Below, one piece after another: positions 36,370 to 45,947 of a stretch of 64,000 bases of DNA; within the stretch, counting starts at the first letter, position 1, and each line of letters starts with the position of its first letter. The notes under the pieces are model-generated. The model ran no database searches and had not been told where the DNA came from. It was given only the letters and a program-made list of their open reading frames with translations. The position numbers and the translations under genes are program-made. Origin of the DNA: JASHPR01 sp963739645 (lineage in GTDB: Bacteria; Actinomycetota; Actinomycetes; Streptosporangiales; Streptosporangiaceae); the NCBI GenBank assembly GCA_963739645.1, contig CAVUBM010000049.1:1-64000 (forward strand), given 5' to 3'.

Positions 36370-37479
36370 TCACCCTCGCCCTCCGGCCGCCGTCACCGAC
36401 GTCGCCGGCGCCGTCCTGACCATGGCGAACCCGGGCTTGATGATCAGGTTGATGATCCTCAGCCGCTCGTCGAACGGCGCGAACGCGCTCTTCATCGCGT
36501 TCGTGGTCAGCCACTCGATGTCGCCCCAGCCGTAGCCGAACGCCTCGGTCAGCGCGTGAAATTCCGAGGACAGGCTGACCATGCTCATCAGCCGGTTGTC
36601 GGTGTTGACCGTCACCCGGAACAGCAGCTCGCGCAGCAGCCCGATCGGGTGGTCCTTGATCGACGTGGCCGCGCCGGTCTGCACGTTGGACGTGGGGCAC
36701 ATCTCCAGCGGGATCCGGCGGTCCCTGACGTAGCTGGCCAGCCGCCCGAGCGACGGCGGGCCGCCGCCGGATGACGGCCGGATGTCGTCGATGATGCGGA
36801 CGCCGTGGCCCAGACGCTCCGCGCCGCACCACTGCAGCGCCTCCCAGATGGACGGGAGCCCGAATCCCTCGCCCGCGTGGATCGTGATGTGGAAGTTCTC
36901 CCTGGCCACGAACTGGAACGCGTCCAGGTGCCTGCTGGGCGGGCTGCCCGCCTCGGCGCCGGCGATGTCGAACCCGACCACGCCCGCGTCCCGGTGCCGC
37001 ACCGCCAGCTCGGCGATCTCCAGCGACCTGGCGGCGGTCCGCATGGCGGTGAGCAGCGCGTAGACGGTGATGTTCCGGCCCCGGCTGCCGCGCCGGAACC
37101 CCTCGAGCACGGCCTCGACCACCTGGTCCAGGCTGAGGTCCTTGGTCACGTGCAGCTCGGGCGCGAACCTGACCTCCGCGTACACCACGCCGTCGGCGGC
37201 CAGGTCCTCGGCGCACTCGGCGGCCACCCGGATCAGCGCGTCCCTGGTCTGCATCACGCCGACCGTGTGCTGGAACGCCTCCAGGTAGAGCTCGAGCCTG
37301 CCGCGCTGGGCCACGCCCGCCATCCAGCGCGCCAGCTCGGCCACGTCGGTCGTGGGCAGGCCGTCGTACCCGGTTTCGGCGGCCAGCTCGACGATGGTCC
37401 CCGGGCGCAGCCCGCCATCGAGGTGATCATGCAGGAGCACCTTGGGCACGCTGCGGATCTGATCCAGGCTTATCGGCAC
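36370..37479 (-). CDS. add: Adenosine deaminase
   Basis: Zinc hydrolase converting (deoxy)adenosine to (deoxy)inosine, about 369 residues. Metal and substrate motifs: KVLLHDHLDGGLRPGTIVEL, VYAEVRFAPELH, NFHITIHAGEGFGLPSIWEA (HAGE), CGAERLGHGVRIIDDI, IPLEMCPTSNVQTGA and FRVTVNTDNRLMSMVSLSSE. Start ATG 37479. 115 bp separate it from deoA upstream, the only sizeable gap in this operon, so a secondary promoter is possible. Intact. Confidence 0.95.
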   Translation of the reverse strand: MPISLDQIRSVPKVLLHDHLDGGLRPGTIVELAAETGYDGLPTTDVAELARWMAGVAQRGRLELYLEAFQHTVGVMQTRDALIRVAAECAEDLAADGVVYAEVRFAPELHVTKDLSLDQVVEAVLEGFRRGSRGRNITVYALLTAMRTAARSLEIAELAVRHRDAGVVGFDIAGAEAGSPPSRHLDAFQFVARENFHITIHAGEGFGLPSIWEALQWCGAERLGHGVRIIDDIRPSSGGGPPSLGRLASYVRDRRIPLEMCPTSNVQTGAATSIKDHPIGLLRELLFRVTVNTDNRLMSMVSLSSEFHALTEAFGYGWGDIEWLTTNAMKSAFAPFDERLRIINLIIKPGFAMVRTAPATSVTAAGGRG

Positions 37480-37594
37480 GCCACCATTGTCACAGACGTG
37501 CCGTTACGCTACCCGGCCGGCGACTCCCCCGCCCCCCGGCCGAAACGGCCGTCCGGGGTCAGCCCGTGGTTCGAGGTACGTGGTTCGACCCCGG

Positions 37595-38923
37595 TTACCC
37601 GGCGATCCGCTCGATGACCAGCGGCCCCGCCGCGGGCGGCTGCTCGCCGATCTCGATCGCGCCCTCCAGCGCGGTGACGGCCCGCGCGAACCGGGACTCG
37701 TCGTCGGCGCGCAGCTCCAGCACCGGCTGGCCGGCCTCGACCCGCTCCCCCGGCTTGGCCAGGCAGAGCACCCCGGCCGCGGCGCTGACCGGGTCCTCCT
37801 TGCGGGCCCGCCCGGCCCCCAGCCGCCAGGCGGCCACGCCCACGGCCCGGGCGTCCAGGCGCCGCAGCCAGCCCGGACCCGGCCGCCGGTCACCGTCTGA
37901 ACGTGCGCCGGCCCTGGGCAGCGGCCGCGTCCGGGTCACCGCCCTGCGCCGCGATCATGCTGCGGTACCGGTCCAGCGCCCGGCCGTCGGCGAGCGCCGC
38001 CGCCGGGTCGGCCTCGAGGCCGGCCAGCGCGAGCATCTCGGCGGCCAGGGCCAGGGTCACCTCGACCAGGTCCGGGGGTCCCTCGCCGCGCAGGGTCGCG
38101 ACCGCCTCCTCGACCTCGACGGCGTTGCCCACCGCCCGCCCGAGCGGCACGTCCATGGCGGTGAGCAGCGCGGCGGTGCGCACCCCCGCCTCGGCGCCCA
38201 GGCGCCACCATGGTCTGGGCCAGCAGCCGGGCCGCGGGCAGCTCCGTCATGAACGCCCCGCTGCCCACCTTGACGTCGAGCACCAGCGCGGCCGTGCCCT
38301 CGGCGATCTTCTTGGACATGATCGAGCTCGCGATCAGCGGGATCGACTCCACGGTTCCGGTGACGTCCCGCAGCGCGTACAGCCTGCGGTCGGCCGGGGC
38401 CAGGCCGGAGCCTGCCGCGCAGATCACGCAGCCCACGTCCTGCAGCACCGCGATCATCTCGGCGGTCGGCAGCGCGGCCCGCCAGCCCGGTATGGCCTCC
38501 AGCTTGTCCAGGGTGCCGCCGGTGTGGCCGAGGCCGCGGCCGGACAGCTGCGGCACGGCGGCGCCGCACGCCGCGACCAGCGGGGCCAGGATCAGCGAGA
38601 CCTTGTCCCCGACCCCGCCGGTGGAGTGCTTGTCGACCGTGGGCACACCCACCGCGCCCAGGTCCAGCCGCTCGCCGGAGCTGATCATGGCGTCGGTCCA
38701 GGCGTGCAGCTCGGCCGCGTCCAGGCCGCGGAAGTAGACGGCCATGAGCAGGGCCGACATCTGCTCGTCGGCGACTGAGCCCCCGCGACCCCCTTCACCC
38801 ACGCCCCCGCCGGTGTAGGCGCCGATGAGCCACCTGATCTCGTCCCCGGTGAGCGTCGCGGCCGTCCCGCTTGGCCCGGATCAGGTCGACGGCATCGTAG
38901 CCAGGCGCTGGATGATCAACCAC
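37595..38923 (-). CDS. deoA: Thymidine (pyrimidine-nucleoside) phosphorylase
   Basis: Phosphorolyses thymidine/uridine-type nucleosides to base plus (deoxy)ribose 1-phosphate. Sequence in order: YDAVDLIRAKRDG, DEIRWLIGAYTGGGV, VADEQMSALLMAVYFRGLDA, the signature SGRGLGHTGGTLDKLEAIPG with GVPTVDKHSTGGVGDKVSLI before it, SSIMSKKIAEGTAALVLDVK and VGSGAFMTELPAARLLAQTM. The C-terminal domain ends GPLVIERIAG. Frame breaks near 38860, 38205 and 37890. I start at GTG 38923, which overlaps the cdd stop. Expected length about 442 residues. Confidence 0.9.
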
Positions 38924-39341
38924 GGGTGTCCCGGCGCGTTTCGAGGTCGGCACCGGTGAAGGCCGAGGGCAGCAGGGCGTGCATCTCGCGGGGCCCGCTC
39001 TCGGCGTCGAGCAGCAGCCCGGGGCCTCCGGCCTCGAGCAGCAGCTGCCGGCACCGCCCGCACGGGACCAGCGGGGCACCGTCCCCGGCCACCACGCTGA
39101 CGCCGACCAGGCGCCCGCCGCCGGTCGCGTGCAGGGCCGACACCAGCCCGCACTCGGCGCACAGAGTCAGGCCGTAGGAGGCGTTCTCCACGTTGCACCC
39201 GGTCACGATCCGGCCCCGCCGCCTCCCCTGTGCCCCCTCCACTTGGCCTGCGGCCCCCACCTGCAGCCGCGAGTAGGGAGCGTAGGCGTTGCGGGCCGCG
39301 GCCTGCGCGGCGGCGCGCAGCGCGGGCCAGTCGATCGACAC
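38916..39341 (-). CDS. cdd: Cytidine deaminase
   Basis: Tetrameric-type cytidine deaminase, about 141 residues. Zinc ligands in VTGCNVENASYGLTLCAECG (CAE motif) and PLVPCGRCRQLLLEAG (PCxxC). AAARNAYAPYSRLQVGAA is the family N-terminus. A short insertion, QVEGAQGRRRG, replaces the usual 3-4 residue turn before RIVTGCN; it keeps the frame. Start GTG 39341 behind GGAGGGGAG. First gene of the minus-strand nucleoside catabolic operon and divergent from the importer. Confidence 0.9.
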   Translation of the reverse strand: MSIDWPALRAAAQAAARNAYAPYSRLQVGAAGQVEGAQGRRRGRIVTGCNVENASYGLTLCAECGLVSALHATGGGRLVGVSVVAGDGAPLVPCGRCRQLLLEAGGPGLLLDAESGPREMHALLPSAFTGADLETRRDTRG

Positions 39342-39613
39342 GAGTCTCCCCTCCGCGGGATGACGAGGCCGATCTGAGGCCAAGCCATGATCTTCCTGTC
39401 ATTAGCTGCGATCTATGATCCTAACGGTCTCGATTTCGCAACAGCGCAGCCAGGACACCGGCTGCCGGGCTTCCCCGGACGCCTGCGCCGGACTAGCCTT
39501 CGGGCATCCCGGGGGGGTCTGAACGGATTTCCCTGCCCCAGGCCGGTCGGGGCCAGCGATCGAGCCGGCGGACAAACCGGCACCTGCGGGGCGCCGGGCA
39601 GAGGAGGTACATC
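39342..39613. other. Divergent promoter region of the nucleoside locus
   Basis: 272 bp between cdd (-) and the BMP lipoprotein gene (+). It contains an AT-rich patch at about 39389-39432 with TATGAT at 39414-39419, a plausible -10 box, and two ATGATC copies (39388-39393 and 39415-39420). The last 100 bp are GC-rich with a G-run. No operator is convincing. Confidence 0.35.
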
Positions 39614-40723
39614 TTGAGAGCACGTATCCGGATGGCGGCGGGATTCGCCGTGATAGCCCTGCTCGCCGCGGCCTGCGGGTCGTCCTCGGGTTCCAGCAGC
39701 CCGTCATCGTCGTCGTCATCATCGAGTTCCGGTGCCGCGGCCTCCGGCAGCAAGTTCCTGGCCTGCATGGTCACCGACACCGGCGGCATCAATGACAAGT
39801 CGTTCAACCAGGCGATCTACGCCGGGATCCTGGCCGCGGCGGCGGCCAACAAGAACATAACGACCAAGTACCTGCTGTCTACCTCGGCCTCCGACTATGC
39901 CTCGAACATCACGGCGTTCCTCGGCCAGAAGTGCGGGATCATCGTCACCGACGGGTTCCTGATGGGCCCGGCCACCCAGACGGCGGCCAAGGCCAACCCG
40001 AGCGAGAAGTTCTCGATCGTCGACTTCAGCTACGCCCCGCCGCTGAAGAACGTGGACGCCCTGGTTTCAACACGGTGCAGGACGGCTTCCTCGGCGGCTA
40101 CCTCGCGGCCGGGATGACGAAGACCGGCAAGGTGGCCACCTTCGGCGGGCAGAAGCTGTCCACCGTCACCATCTACATGGACGGCTTCGCCGACGGCGTC
40201 AAGTACTACAACCAGAAGCACCACAAGAACGTCCAGGTGCTCGGCTGGAACGAGGCCACCCAGAACGGTTCGTTCACGAACAGCTTCACCGACCTGACCG
40301 CTGGTCAGCGGATCGCGAACACGTTCATCACCGAGGGCGCCGACATCATCTTCCCGGTCGCCGGCGGCGTCGGGCTCGGAGCCGCGAAGGCGGTCCAGAC
40401 CGCCGACCAGGCCGGCCAGAACGTGAACATGATGTGGGTGGACACCGACGGCTGCGTCAGCGCGGCGCAGTACTGCAAGTACTTCATCACGAGCATGGAG
40501 AAGGGCATCACGACGTCCGTGAAGAACGCGGTCCTCAGCACGGCCAGCGGCAAGTTCGACGGCGGCAACTACATCGGCACCCTGGCCAACGGCGGAGTCA
40601 CGCTGGCTCCTTACCACGACTTCGCCGAGCAAGGTGCCCGCCTCGCTCCAGTCCGAGCTGGCGCAGATCAAAACCCAGATCGAGAATGGGACGATCAAGC
40701 CCGCCACCAAGAGCCCGGTATAA
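39614..40723 (+). CDS. BMP-family nucleoside-binding lipoprotein
   Basis: Basic-membrane-protein-type (PnrA/BmpA) ligand-binding lipoprotein, about 369 residues. Lipobox in AVIALLAAACGSSS, then a run of serines. VTDTGGINDKSFNQAIYAGI, CGIIVTDGFLMGPATQTAAK, QDGFLGGYLAAGMTKTGKVA and GADIIFPVAGGVGLGAAKAV are canonical. The C-terminus QSELAQIKTQIENGTIKPAT is family-typical. Frame breaks near 40062 and 40632. Start TTG 39614, preceded by GGAGG at 39602-39606. Family members bind purine and pyrimidine nucleosides, matching the neighbouring catabolic genes. Confidence 0.9.
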
Positions 40724-40732
40724 ACACCGGCA

Positions 40733-40774
40733 CTCAGCGTGACCTGGCGGGAGGCCCCGCCAGGTCACGCTGAG
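40733..40774 (+). terminator. 19-bp perfect hairpin after the BMP lipoprotein gene
   Basis: Arms 40733-40751 (ctcagcgtgacctggcggg) and 40756-40774 pair perfectly around a 4-nt loop, 9 nt after the stop. There is no U-run. As in the polyol operon, the hairpin sits between binding-protein and transporter genes, fitting differential expression within one operon. Confidence 0.75.
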
Positions 40775-40806
40775 CTGACCCAACGAGCCTGGAGGGAGGC
40801 CTGCCG

Positions 40807-42409
40807 GTGCGCCTGGAGCTGCGGGGCATCACCAAGCGGTTCGGCTCCCTCGTGGCCAATGATCACATCGACCTGGTCGTCGAGCCGGGTCAGATCCACG
40901 CCCTGCTCGGCGAGAACGGCGCGGGCAAGACCACGCTGATGAACGTCCTCTACGGGCTGCTCCAGCCCCGACGAGGGCGAGATCCTGATCGATGGCCAGC
41001 CGGTGTCGTTCCGCTCGCCCGGGGACGCGATCAAGGCCGGTGTCGGCATGGTGCACCAGCACTTCATGCTGGTACCCGTCTTCACGGTGGCCGAGAACGT
41101 GACGCTCGGCGTGGAGCGCACCCGCGTGCTCGGCCTGCTCGACCGGCGCCGGGCCCGCCGCGACGTGCGCGAGCTGTCCGAGCGCTACGGCCTGGACGTG
41201 AACCCGGACGCCTACGTCGAGAACCTGCCCGTCGGCACCCAGCAGCGGGTGGAAATCGTCAAGGCACTGCTGCGCGAGGCCAGCGTGCTCATCCTCGACG
41301 AGCCCACCTCCGTGCTGACCCCGGGCGAGACCGAGGATCTGTTCCGGGTGATCCGCGAGCTGAAGGCCGGCGGCCGGTCGATCGTCTTCATCTCGCACAA
41401 GCTCAAAGAGGTCCAGGCCATCGCCGACACCATTACCGTCATCCGCCGCGGGCGCGTAGTCGGCGAGCGGCCGCCGACCGCGACCGACGCCGAGCTGGCC
41501 ACGCTGATGGTGGGCCGGCCGGTGGAGCTCAGGGTCAGCAAGGGCCCGGCCCGGCCCGCGGAGACCGTCCTCGACGTCCGCGGGCTGAGCGCCACCGACG
41601 ACCACGGCCAGGCCGCGCTCGACGACGTCTCGTTCCAGGTCAAAGCGGGCGAGATTCTCGGCGTGGCCGGCGTGCAGGGCAACGGGCAGACCGAGCTCTG
41701 CGAGGCGCTCATCGGCCTCCGGCCGGCGGCCGCCGGGTCGGTGCTCCTCGACGGCCAGGACCTGACGCATGCCCGGCCCAGGGACCGGCTCCGGGCGGGC
41801 ATCGGCTACGTGCCGGAAGACCGGCAGGAAGACGGTCTGGTCCCGGACTTCTCGGTGGCGGAGAACCTGGTCCTGGACGTCTACGACCGGCCGCCGTTCG
41901 CCTCGGGCGTCGCGCTCAACCTGGACGCGATCAGCGCCAACGCGAAGATCCGGGTCGACGAGTACGACGTCAGGACCACATCCACGCAGCGGCCGGTCGG
42001 CACGCTCTCCGGCGGCAACCAGCAGAAAGTCATCCTGGCCCGGGAGATGAGCCGGGACGTGCGGCTGCTGCTCGCCAGCCAGCCCACCCGCGGCCTCGAC
42101 GTCGGCTCCGTTGAGTTCGTGCACCGGCGCATCGTCGAGCAGCGCGACCGGGGCGTCGCGGTCCTCATCGTCTCCTCCGAGCTGGACGAGATCTACGCGC
42201 TCGCCGACCGGATCGCGGTCATGTACGAAGGCAAGATCGTCGCGTTCCGGCCGCCGTCCGTGCCGGTAGGGGAGCTCGGCCTGCTCATGGCGGGCGCTGC
42301 CGTCGAGACCGAGGGTGGGGCGGGCGGGGACAGCGCGGAGGACGGGGACAGCGGGGCCGCCGCGGCCGGGCAGTCCGATCCGAGCGAGCCGACAGCGGGG
42401 CCGTCATGA
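40807..42409 (+). CDS. Nucleoside ABC importer ATPase (tandem domains)
   Basis: BMP-type importer ATPase, about 534 residues with two ABC domains like RbsA. First domain: Walker A LLGENGAGKTTLMNVLYGLL, GVGMVHQHFMLVPVFTVAEN, degenerate signature LPVGTQQRVEIVKALLREAS, Walker B VLILDEPTSVLTPGE. Second domain: GVAGVQGNGQTELCEALIGL (degenerate Walker A), RAGIGYVPEDRQEDGLVPDF, GTLSGGNQQKVILAREMSRD and LLLASQPTRGLDVGSVEFVH. An extra C near 40968 breaks the frame once (LLQPDEGEILIDG region). GTG 40807 follows GGAGG. An acidic Gly-rich tail of about 40 residues ends the protein. Confidence 0.9.
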
Positions 42410-43728
42410 CCGACCAGCAACCTGCGCCGGCCCAGGCCACCCCGCCTGCAGGCGAAGGCCAGGACGGCCCCCAGGGCCAGCCGCACCGCACGCCGGGCCA
42501 GCGGGCCGGGGAGACCGCCCGGGCCCTCATCAACGCGGTCATGGAGGGCAGCCCCGCGGTCGTCACGTTCCTGGCCATCGTCGCGGCGCTGGTCCTGGGC
42601 GCGCTGCTCATCGCGTTCAGCGACACCACGGTCCTGCACGCCTGGAGCCAGCTGTTCTCCAACCCGGGCAACGCGTTCGCGCAGGCGTGGGACTCGATCG
42701 CAGCCGCCTACTCCGCCATGTTCGACGGCGCGATCTTCAGCCCGGGCACCATCGGGGCGGCCTTCCACGGCGGCTCGGTCGGTGCCATCTTCTACCCCAT
42801 CTCGCAGACCCTGTCCGATGCGACCCCGCTGATCCTCACCGGGTTGTCGGTCGCGATCGCCTTCCGGGCCGGACTGTTCAACATCGGCGCGGCAGGCCAG
42901 TGGATCGGCGGCGCGATCATCGCCACCTACCTCGGCTTCGCGGTCAGCATGCCGCCGGGCATCCACGTGATCGTCTGCCTGATCGGCGGCATCGCCGGCG
43001 GCGCGGCGATCGGCTGGATAGTCGGTGAGCTGAAAGCACGGACCGGTGCCCACGAGGTCATCGTCACGATCATGCTCAACTACGTGATGTACAACCTGCT
43101 CTCGTACCTGCTCGGCACGCCGAAGGCCCTGCAAGCCCCCCACCAGTCCAACCTGAGCAGCCCGAATATCGCCGCCAGCGCCCAGCTGCCGCACGTGGGC
43201 GGACCGCCCCCGCAGGTCGACGCCGGCTTCCTGGTCGCGCTGGCCGCGGCCGCCGTCGTGGCGTGGCTGCTGACCCGCAGCACCATCGGGTTCCAGTTCC
43301 GTACCGTGGGCGCCAACCCGAACGCGGCCCGCAGCGCCGGGATGAGCGTCGAGCGGTCCTGGGTGCTCGTCATGCTGATCGCCGGCGCACTGGCCGGGCT
43401 GAGCGGGGCCTCGGTGATCCAGGGCAGCTCGGTCCACGCCCTCACCTTCAACAGCTACGGCACGTACGGTTTCGACGGCATCACCGTCGCCCTGCTCGGG
43501 CGAGCCAGGCCCGGCGGCGTGGTGCTCGCCGCCCTGCTGTTCGGCGCGCTGCACTCCGGCGGCACCGCGATGCAGGCGGCCACCCAGGTCCCGACGGACA
43601 TCGTCACGGTGATCCAGGGGCTGATCGTGCTGTTCGTCGCCGCCCCGCCGCTGGTCAGGGTGGTGTTCCGGCTGCGTCAGACGCGGGCGGGCGGCCTGGA
43701 GGCCGTCGCGAAGGGATGGAACGGATGA
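42406..43728 (+). CDS. Nucleoside ABC importer permease 1
   Basis: BPD_transp_2-family permease, about 440 residues. A disordered N-terminus (about 50 residues, Gln/Pro-rich) precedes SPAVVTFLAIVAALVLGALL. Family marks: TPLILTGLSVAIAFRAGLFN, IGAAGQWIGGAIIATYLG, GAHEVIVTIMLNYVMYNLLS and FRTVGANPNAARSAGMSVER. Overlaps the ATPase stop (ATGA) and the second permease start (ATGA). Intact. Confidence 0.9.
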   Translation: MTDQQPAPAQATPPAGEGQDGPQGQPHRTPGQRAGETARALINAVMEGSPAVVTFLAIVAALVLGALLIAFSDTTVLHAWSQLFSNPGNAFAQAWDSIAAAYSAMFDGAIFSPGTIGAAFHGGSVGAIFYPISQTLSDATPLILTGLSVAIAFRAGLFNIGAAGQWIGGAIIATYLGFAVSMPPGIHVIVCLIGGIAGGAAIGWIVGELKARTGAHEVIVTIMLNYVMYNLLSYLLGTPKALQAPHQSNLSSPNIAASAQLPHVGGPPPQVDAGFLVALAAAAVVAWLLTRSTIGFQFRTVGANPNAARSAGMSVERSWVLVMLIAGALAGLSGASVIQGSSVHALTFNSYGTYGFDGITVALLGRARPGGVVLAALLFGALHSGGTAMQAATQVPTDIVTVIQGLIVLFVAAPPLVRVVFRLRQTRAGGLEAVAKGWNG

Positions 43729-44992
43729 CGACCCTGGCCGCCACGGCGGGCGCGCCGCTGGCCACCGTGAACCGCAGGCTCGTTGCGGCCGGAACGTTCG
43801 TGTTGTTCGGGCTGATCGACATCCTGTTCGGGTTGTTCGCGCACTCCGGCGACGCCACCTTCGCGCTGGCGCTGCCCACGGCCTCGGTCCAGGTGCCCAG
43901 CATCCACGCGCCGGCCGCGCCGGTCTGCTACGTGCTCGGCGCCGCCTCGGTCGCCATCGGGGTGTGGCGCGCCACCGCCGACCCGAGCCGGCGGGCTCCG
44001 GCGCCTCAGCGTCGCCGTCGTCCTGCTGTTTTTCGTGATATCGCTGCTGTGCTGGGCGGACGCGGGCAACACCATCCCGATCAACACCGTCAACCTGCTG
44101 CAGAACACCCTGACTGGCTCGATCCCGCTGATTCTCGGCGCCCTGGCCGGCTGCATGTGCGAACGCTCCGGCGTCATCAACATCGCGATCGAGGGCCAGC
44201 TGCTGGTCGGCGCCTTCGCGGCGGCCGTGGTGTCGAGCGTCGCCGGGGTCTGGCTCGGGCTGGTCACCGGCTCACTGGCCGGCGGCCTGGTCGGCGCGGT
44301 GCTCGCCGTGTTCGCGATCAAGTACTTCGTCGACCAGATCATCCTCGGCGTCGTGCTGAACGTGCTGGCGCTCGGTCTCACCAACTATCTCTATGACAGA
44401 GTCCTGGTCACGCACACCGATCTCAACGCAGCGAACACCTTCAGCGTGGTCAAGATCCCGGTTCTGGGCGACATCCCGGTCATCGGGCCGATCTTCTTCG
44501 ATTCGAACGTCTTCCTGTACATCACCTACGCGGCGATCATCCTGGTGCAGATCGGCCTGTTCAGCACCAGGTGGGGGCTGCGGGTGCGGGCGGTCGGCGA
44601 GCACCCGACCGCCGCCGACACGGTCGGCATCCGGGTGCTGGGGACCAGGTACTCCAACGTGATCATGGGCGGCATGCTGGCCGGGATCGGCGGCGCGTAT
44701 CTGACGGTCGGCTCGGTCGGTACCTTCAGCCCGAGACATGTCGTCCGGGCTGGGCTACATCGGGCTGGCGGCGATGATCTTCGGCCGGTGGACGCCGCTG
44801 GGCGCGACCGCAGCCGCGCTGCTGTTCGGCTTCACCGAGGCGGCGAGCAATATCCTGGCCAGCATCAACGTCCCTATCCCCACCTACATTCTGGCCATGG
44901 CTCCGTACGTGGCTACGATCTTCGCCGTCGCCGGTCTGGTCGGCAGGGTACGGGCCCCGGCCGCAGACGGAAAGCCATACATCAAGGCATGA
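43725..44992 (+). CDS. Nucleoside ABC importer permease 2
   Basis: Second BPD_transp_2 permease, about 422 residues. LVAAGTFVLFGLIDILFGLF, then GSIPLILGALAGCMCERSGV, INIAIEGQLLVGAFAAAVVS, FVDQIILGVVLNVLALGLTN, RAVGEHPTAADTVGIRVLGT and GLGYIGLAAMIFGRWTPLGA. Frame breaks near 44003 and 44735. Starts at ATG 43725 overlapping the previous stop; its TGA overlaps the pnp start, so transport and phosphorolysis genes are translationally coupled. Confidence 0.9.
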
Positions 44993-45946
44993 CTCCCGAC
45001 CCATACGCTGCCGCCACGGACAGCGCGGAGCGGCTGGCCCACCTCACCGGCCAGCCCGCCCACGACGTTGCGGTGGTCCTCGGCTCCGGCTGGGCCCGGG
45101 CCGCGGACGCGCTTACCGCCGCGGACGGGCCCGCCACCGATGATCGGGGCACCGATGATCGGGGCACCGATGATCGGGGCACCGATGATCGGGGCGCCGA
45201 TGGTCCGGGCCCGGTCACCGAGGTGCCGCTCGCCGACCTCGGCGGCTTCGCCCGAGACCACGGTCCCCGGTCACGCGGGCGCGGTCCGGTCGGTGCGCGT
45301 CGGCCCGCTGCGGGCGCTGGTCTTCCTGGGCCGCACCCACCTGTACGAGGGCCACCCGGTCGCGACCGTGGTGCATGGCGTGCGGATGGCGGTCGCCGCG
45401 GGCTGCCGGGTAGTCGTGCTCACCAACGCGTCGGGCGGCATCAGGGAGAGCTACCAGGTCGGGCAGCCGGTGCTGATCAGCGATCACCTCAACCTGACCG
45501 GCCGCTCGCCGCTCACCGGTGACCCGCCCCCGGACGGCTATCCGTCCCGGTTCACCGACCTGACCGACCTGTACTCGCGGCGCCTGCGCGGCCTGGCCCT
45601 GGACGCGGACCCGGGCCTGCCCGAGGGCGTCTACGCCGCGCTGCCAGGACCGCACTACGAGACCCCGGCCGAGATAAGGGCGCTGCGGACGCTCGGGGCC
45701 GATCTGGTCGGCATGTCCACCGTGCTTGAGGCGATCGCCGCGCGTCATCTCGGGGCCGAGGTGCTGGCGATCTCGCTGGTCACCAACCTGGCCGCGGGCC
45801 TCGCACGTGTTGATCAAGGACAGGCCGGGGGCACCCCCGCGGGGCTCGACCACGCCGAGGTGGTCGCGGCCGGCCAGGCCGCCGCGGCCCGGGTCGGCGC
45901 GCTACTGGCGGCGATCCTGCCCCGCGTCCTGCCCGGGACGGGCTGA
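44989..45946 (+). CDS. Purine nucleoside phosphorylase
   Basis: Trimeric-type purine nucleoside phosphorylase. VAVVLGSGWARAADAL (phosphate site), TTVPGHAGAVRSVRVGPLRA, LVFLGRTHLYEGHPVATVVH, VVVLTNASGGIRESYQVGQP, LISDHLNLTGRSPLTG, VYAALPGPHYETPAEIRALR and VGMSTVLEAIAARHLGAEVL are family signatures. Between the first strand and TTVPGHAG lies an insertion with four TDDRG repeats encoded by a 15-bp tandem repeat. A break near 45260 separates GGFARD from ETTVPGHAG. Another unusual stretch (RVDQGQAGGTPAG) occurs near 45805. Converts (deoxy)inosine/guanosine to base and pentose 1-phosphate. Confidence 0.85.
45136..45210. repeat. 15-bp tandem repeat inside the purine nucleoside phosphorylase gene
   Basis: Four perfect copies of accgatgatcggggc (45136-45150, 45151-45165, 45166-45180, 45181-45195) and one degenerate copy (45196-45210). 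In frame they encode TDDRG four times and then ADGPG. Length of 15 keeps the reading frame, so copy-number change would lengthen or shorten a surface loop without breaking the gene. Confidence 0.95.
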
Positions 45947-45947
45947 C

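Noticed and set aside
37570..37610. T-arm-like sequence ggttcgaccccggttac suggesting a tRNA end
   Set aside because: No matching acceptor, D and anticodon arms occur within the preceding 70 bases, and the segment overlaps the 3' end of deoA.
39420..39613. Purine-type riboswitch upstream of the nucleoside importer
   Set aside because: None of the conserved loop or junction sequences of the purine riboswitch are present.
45136..45210. Possible CRISPR-like array
   Set aside because: Units are contiguous 15-bp copies without spacers, inside a coding frame.
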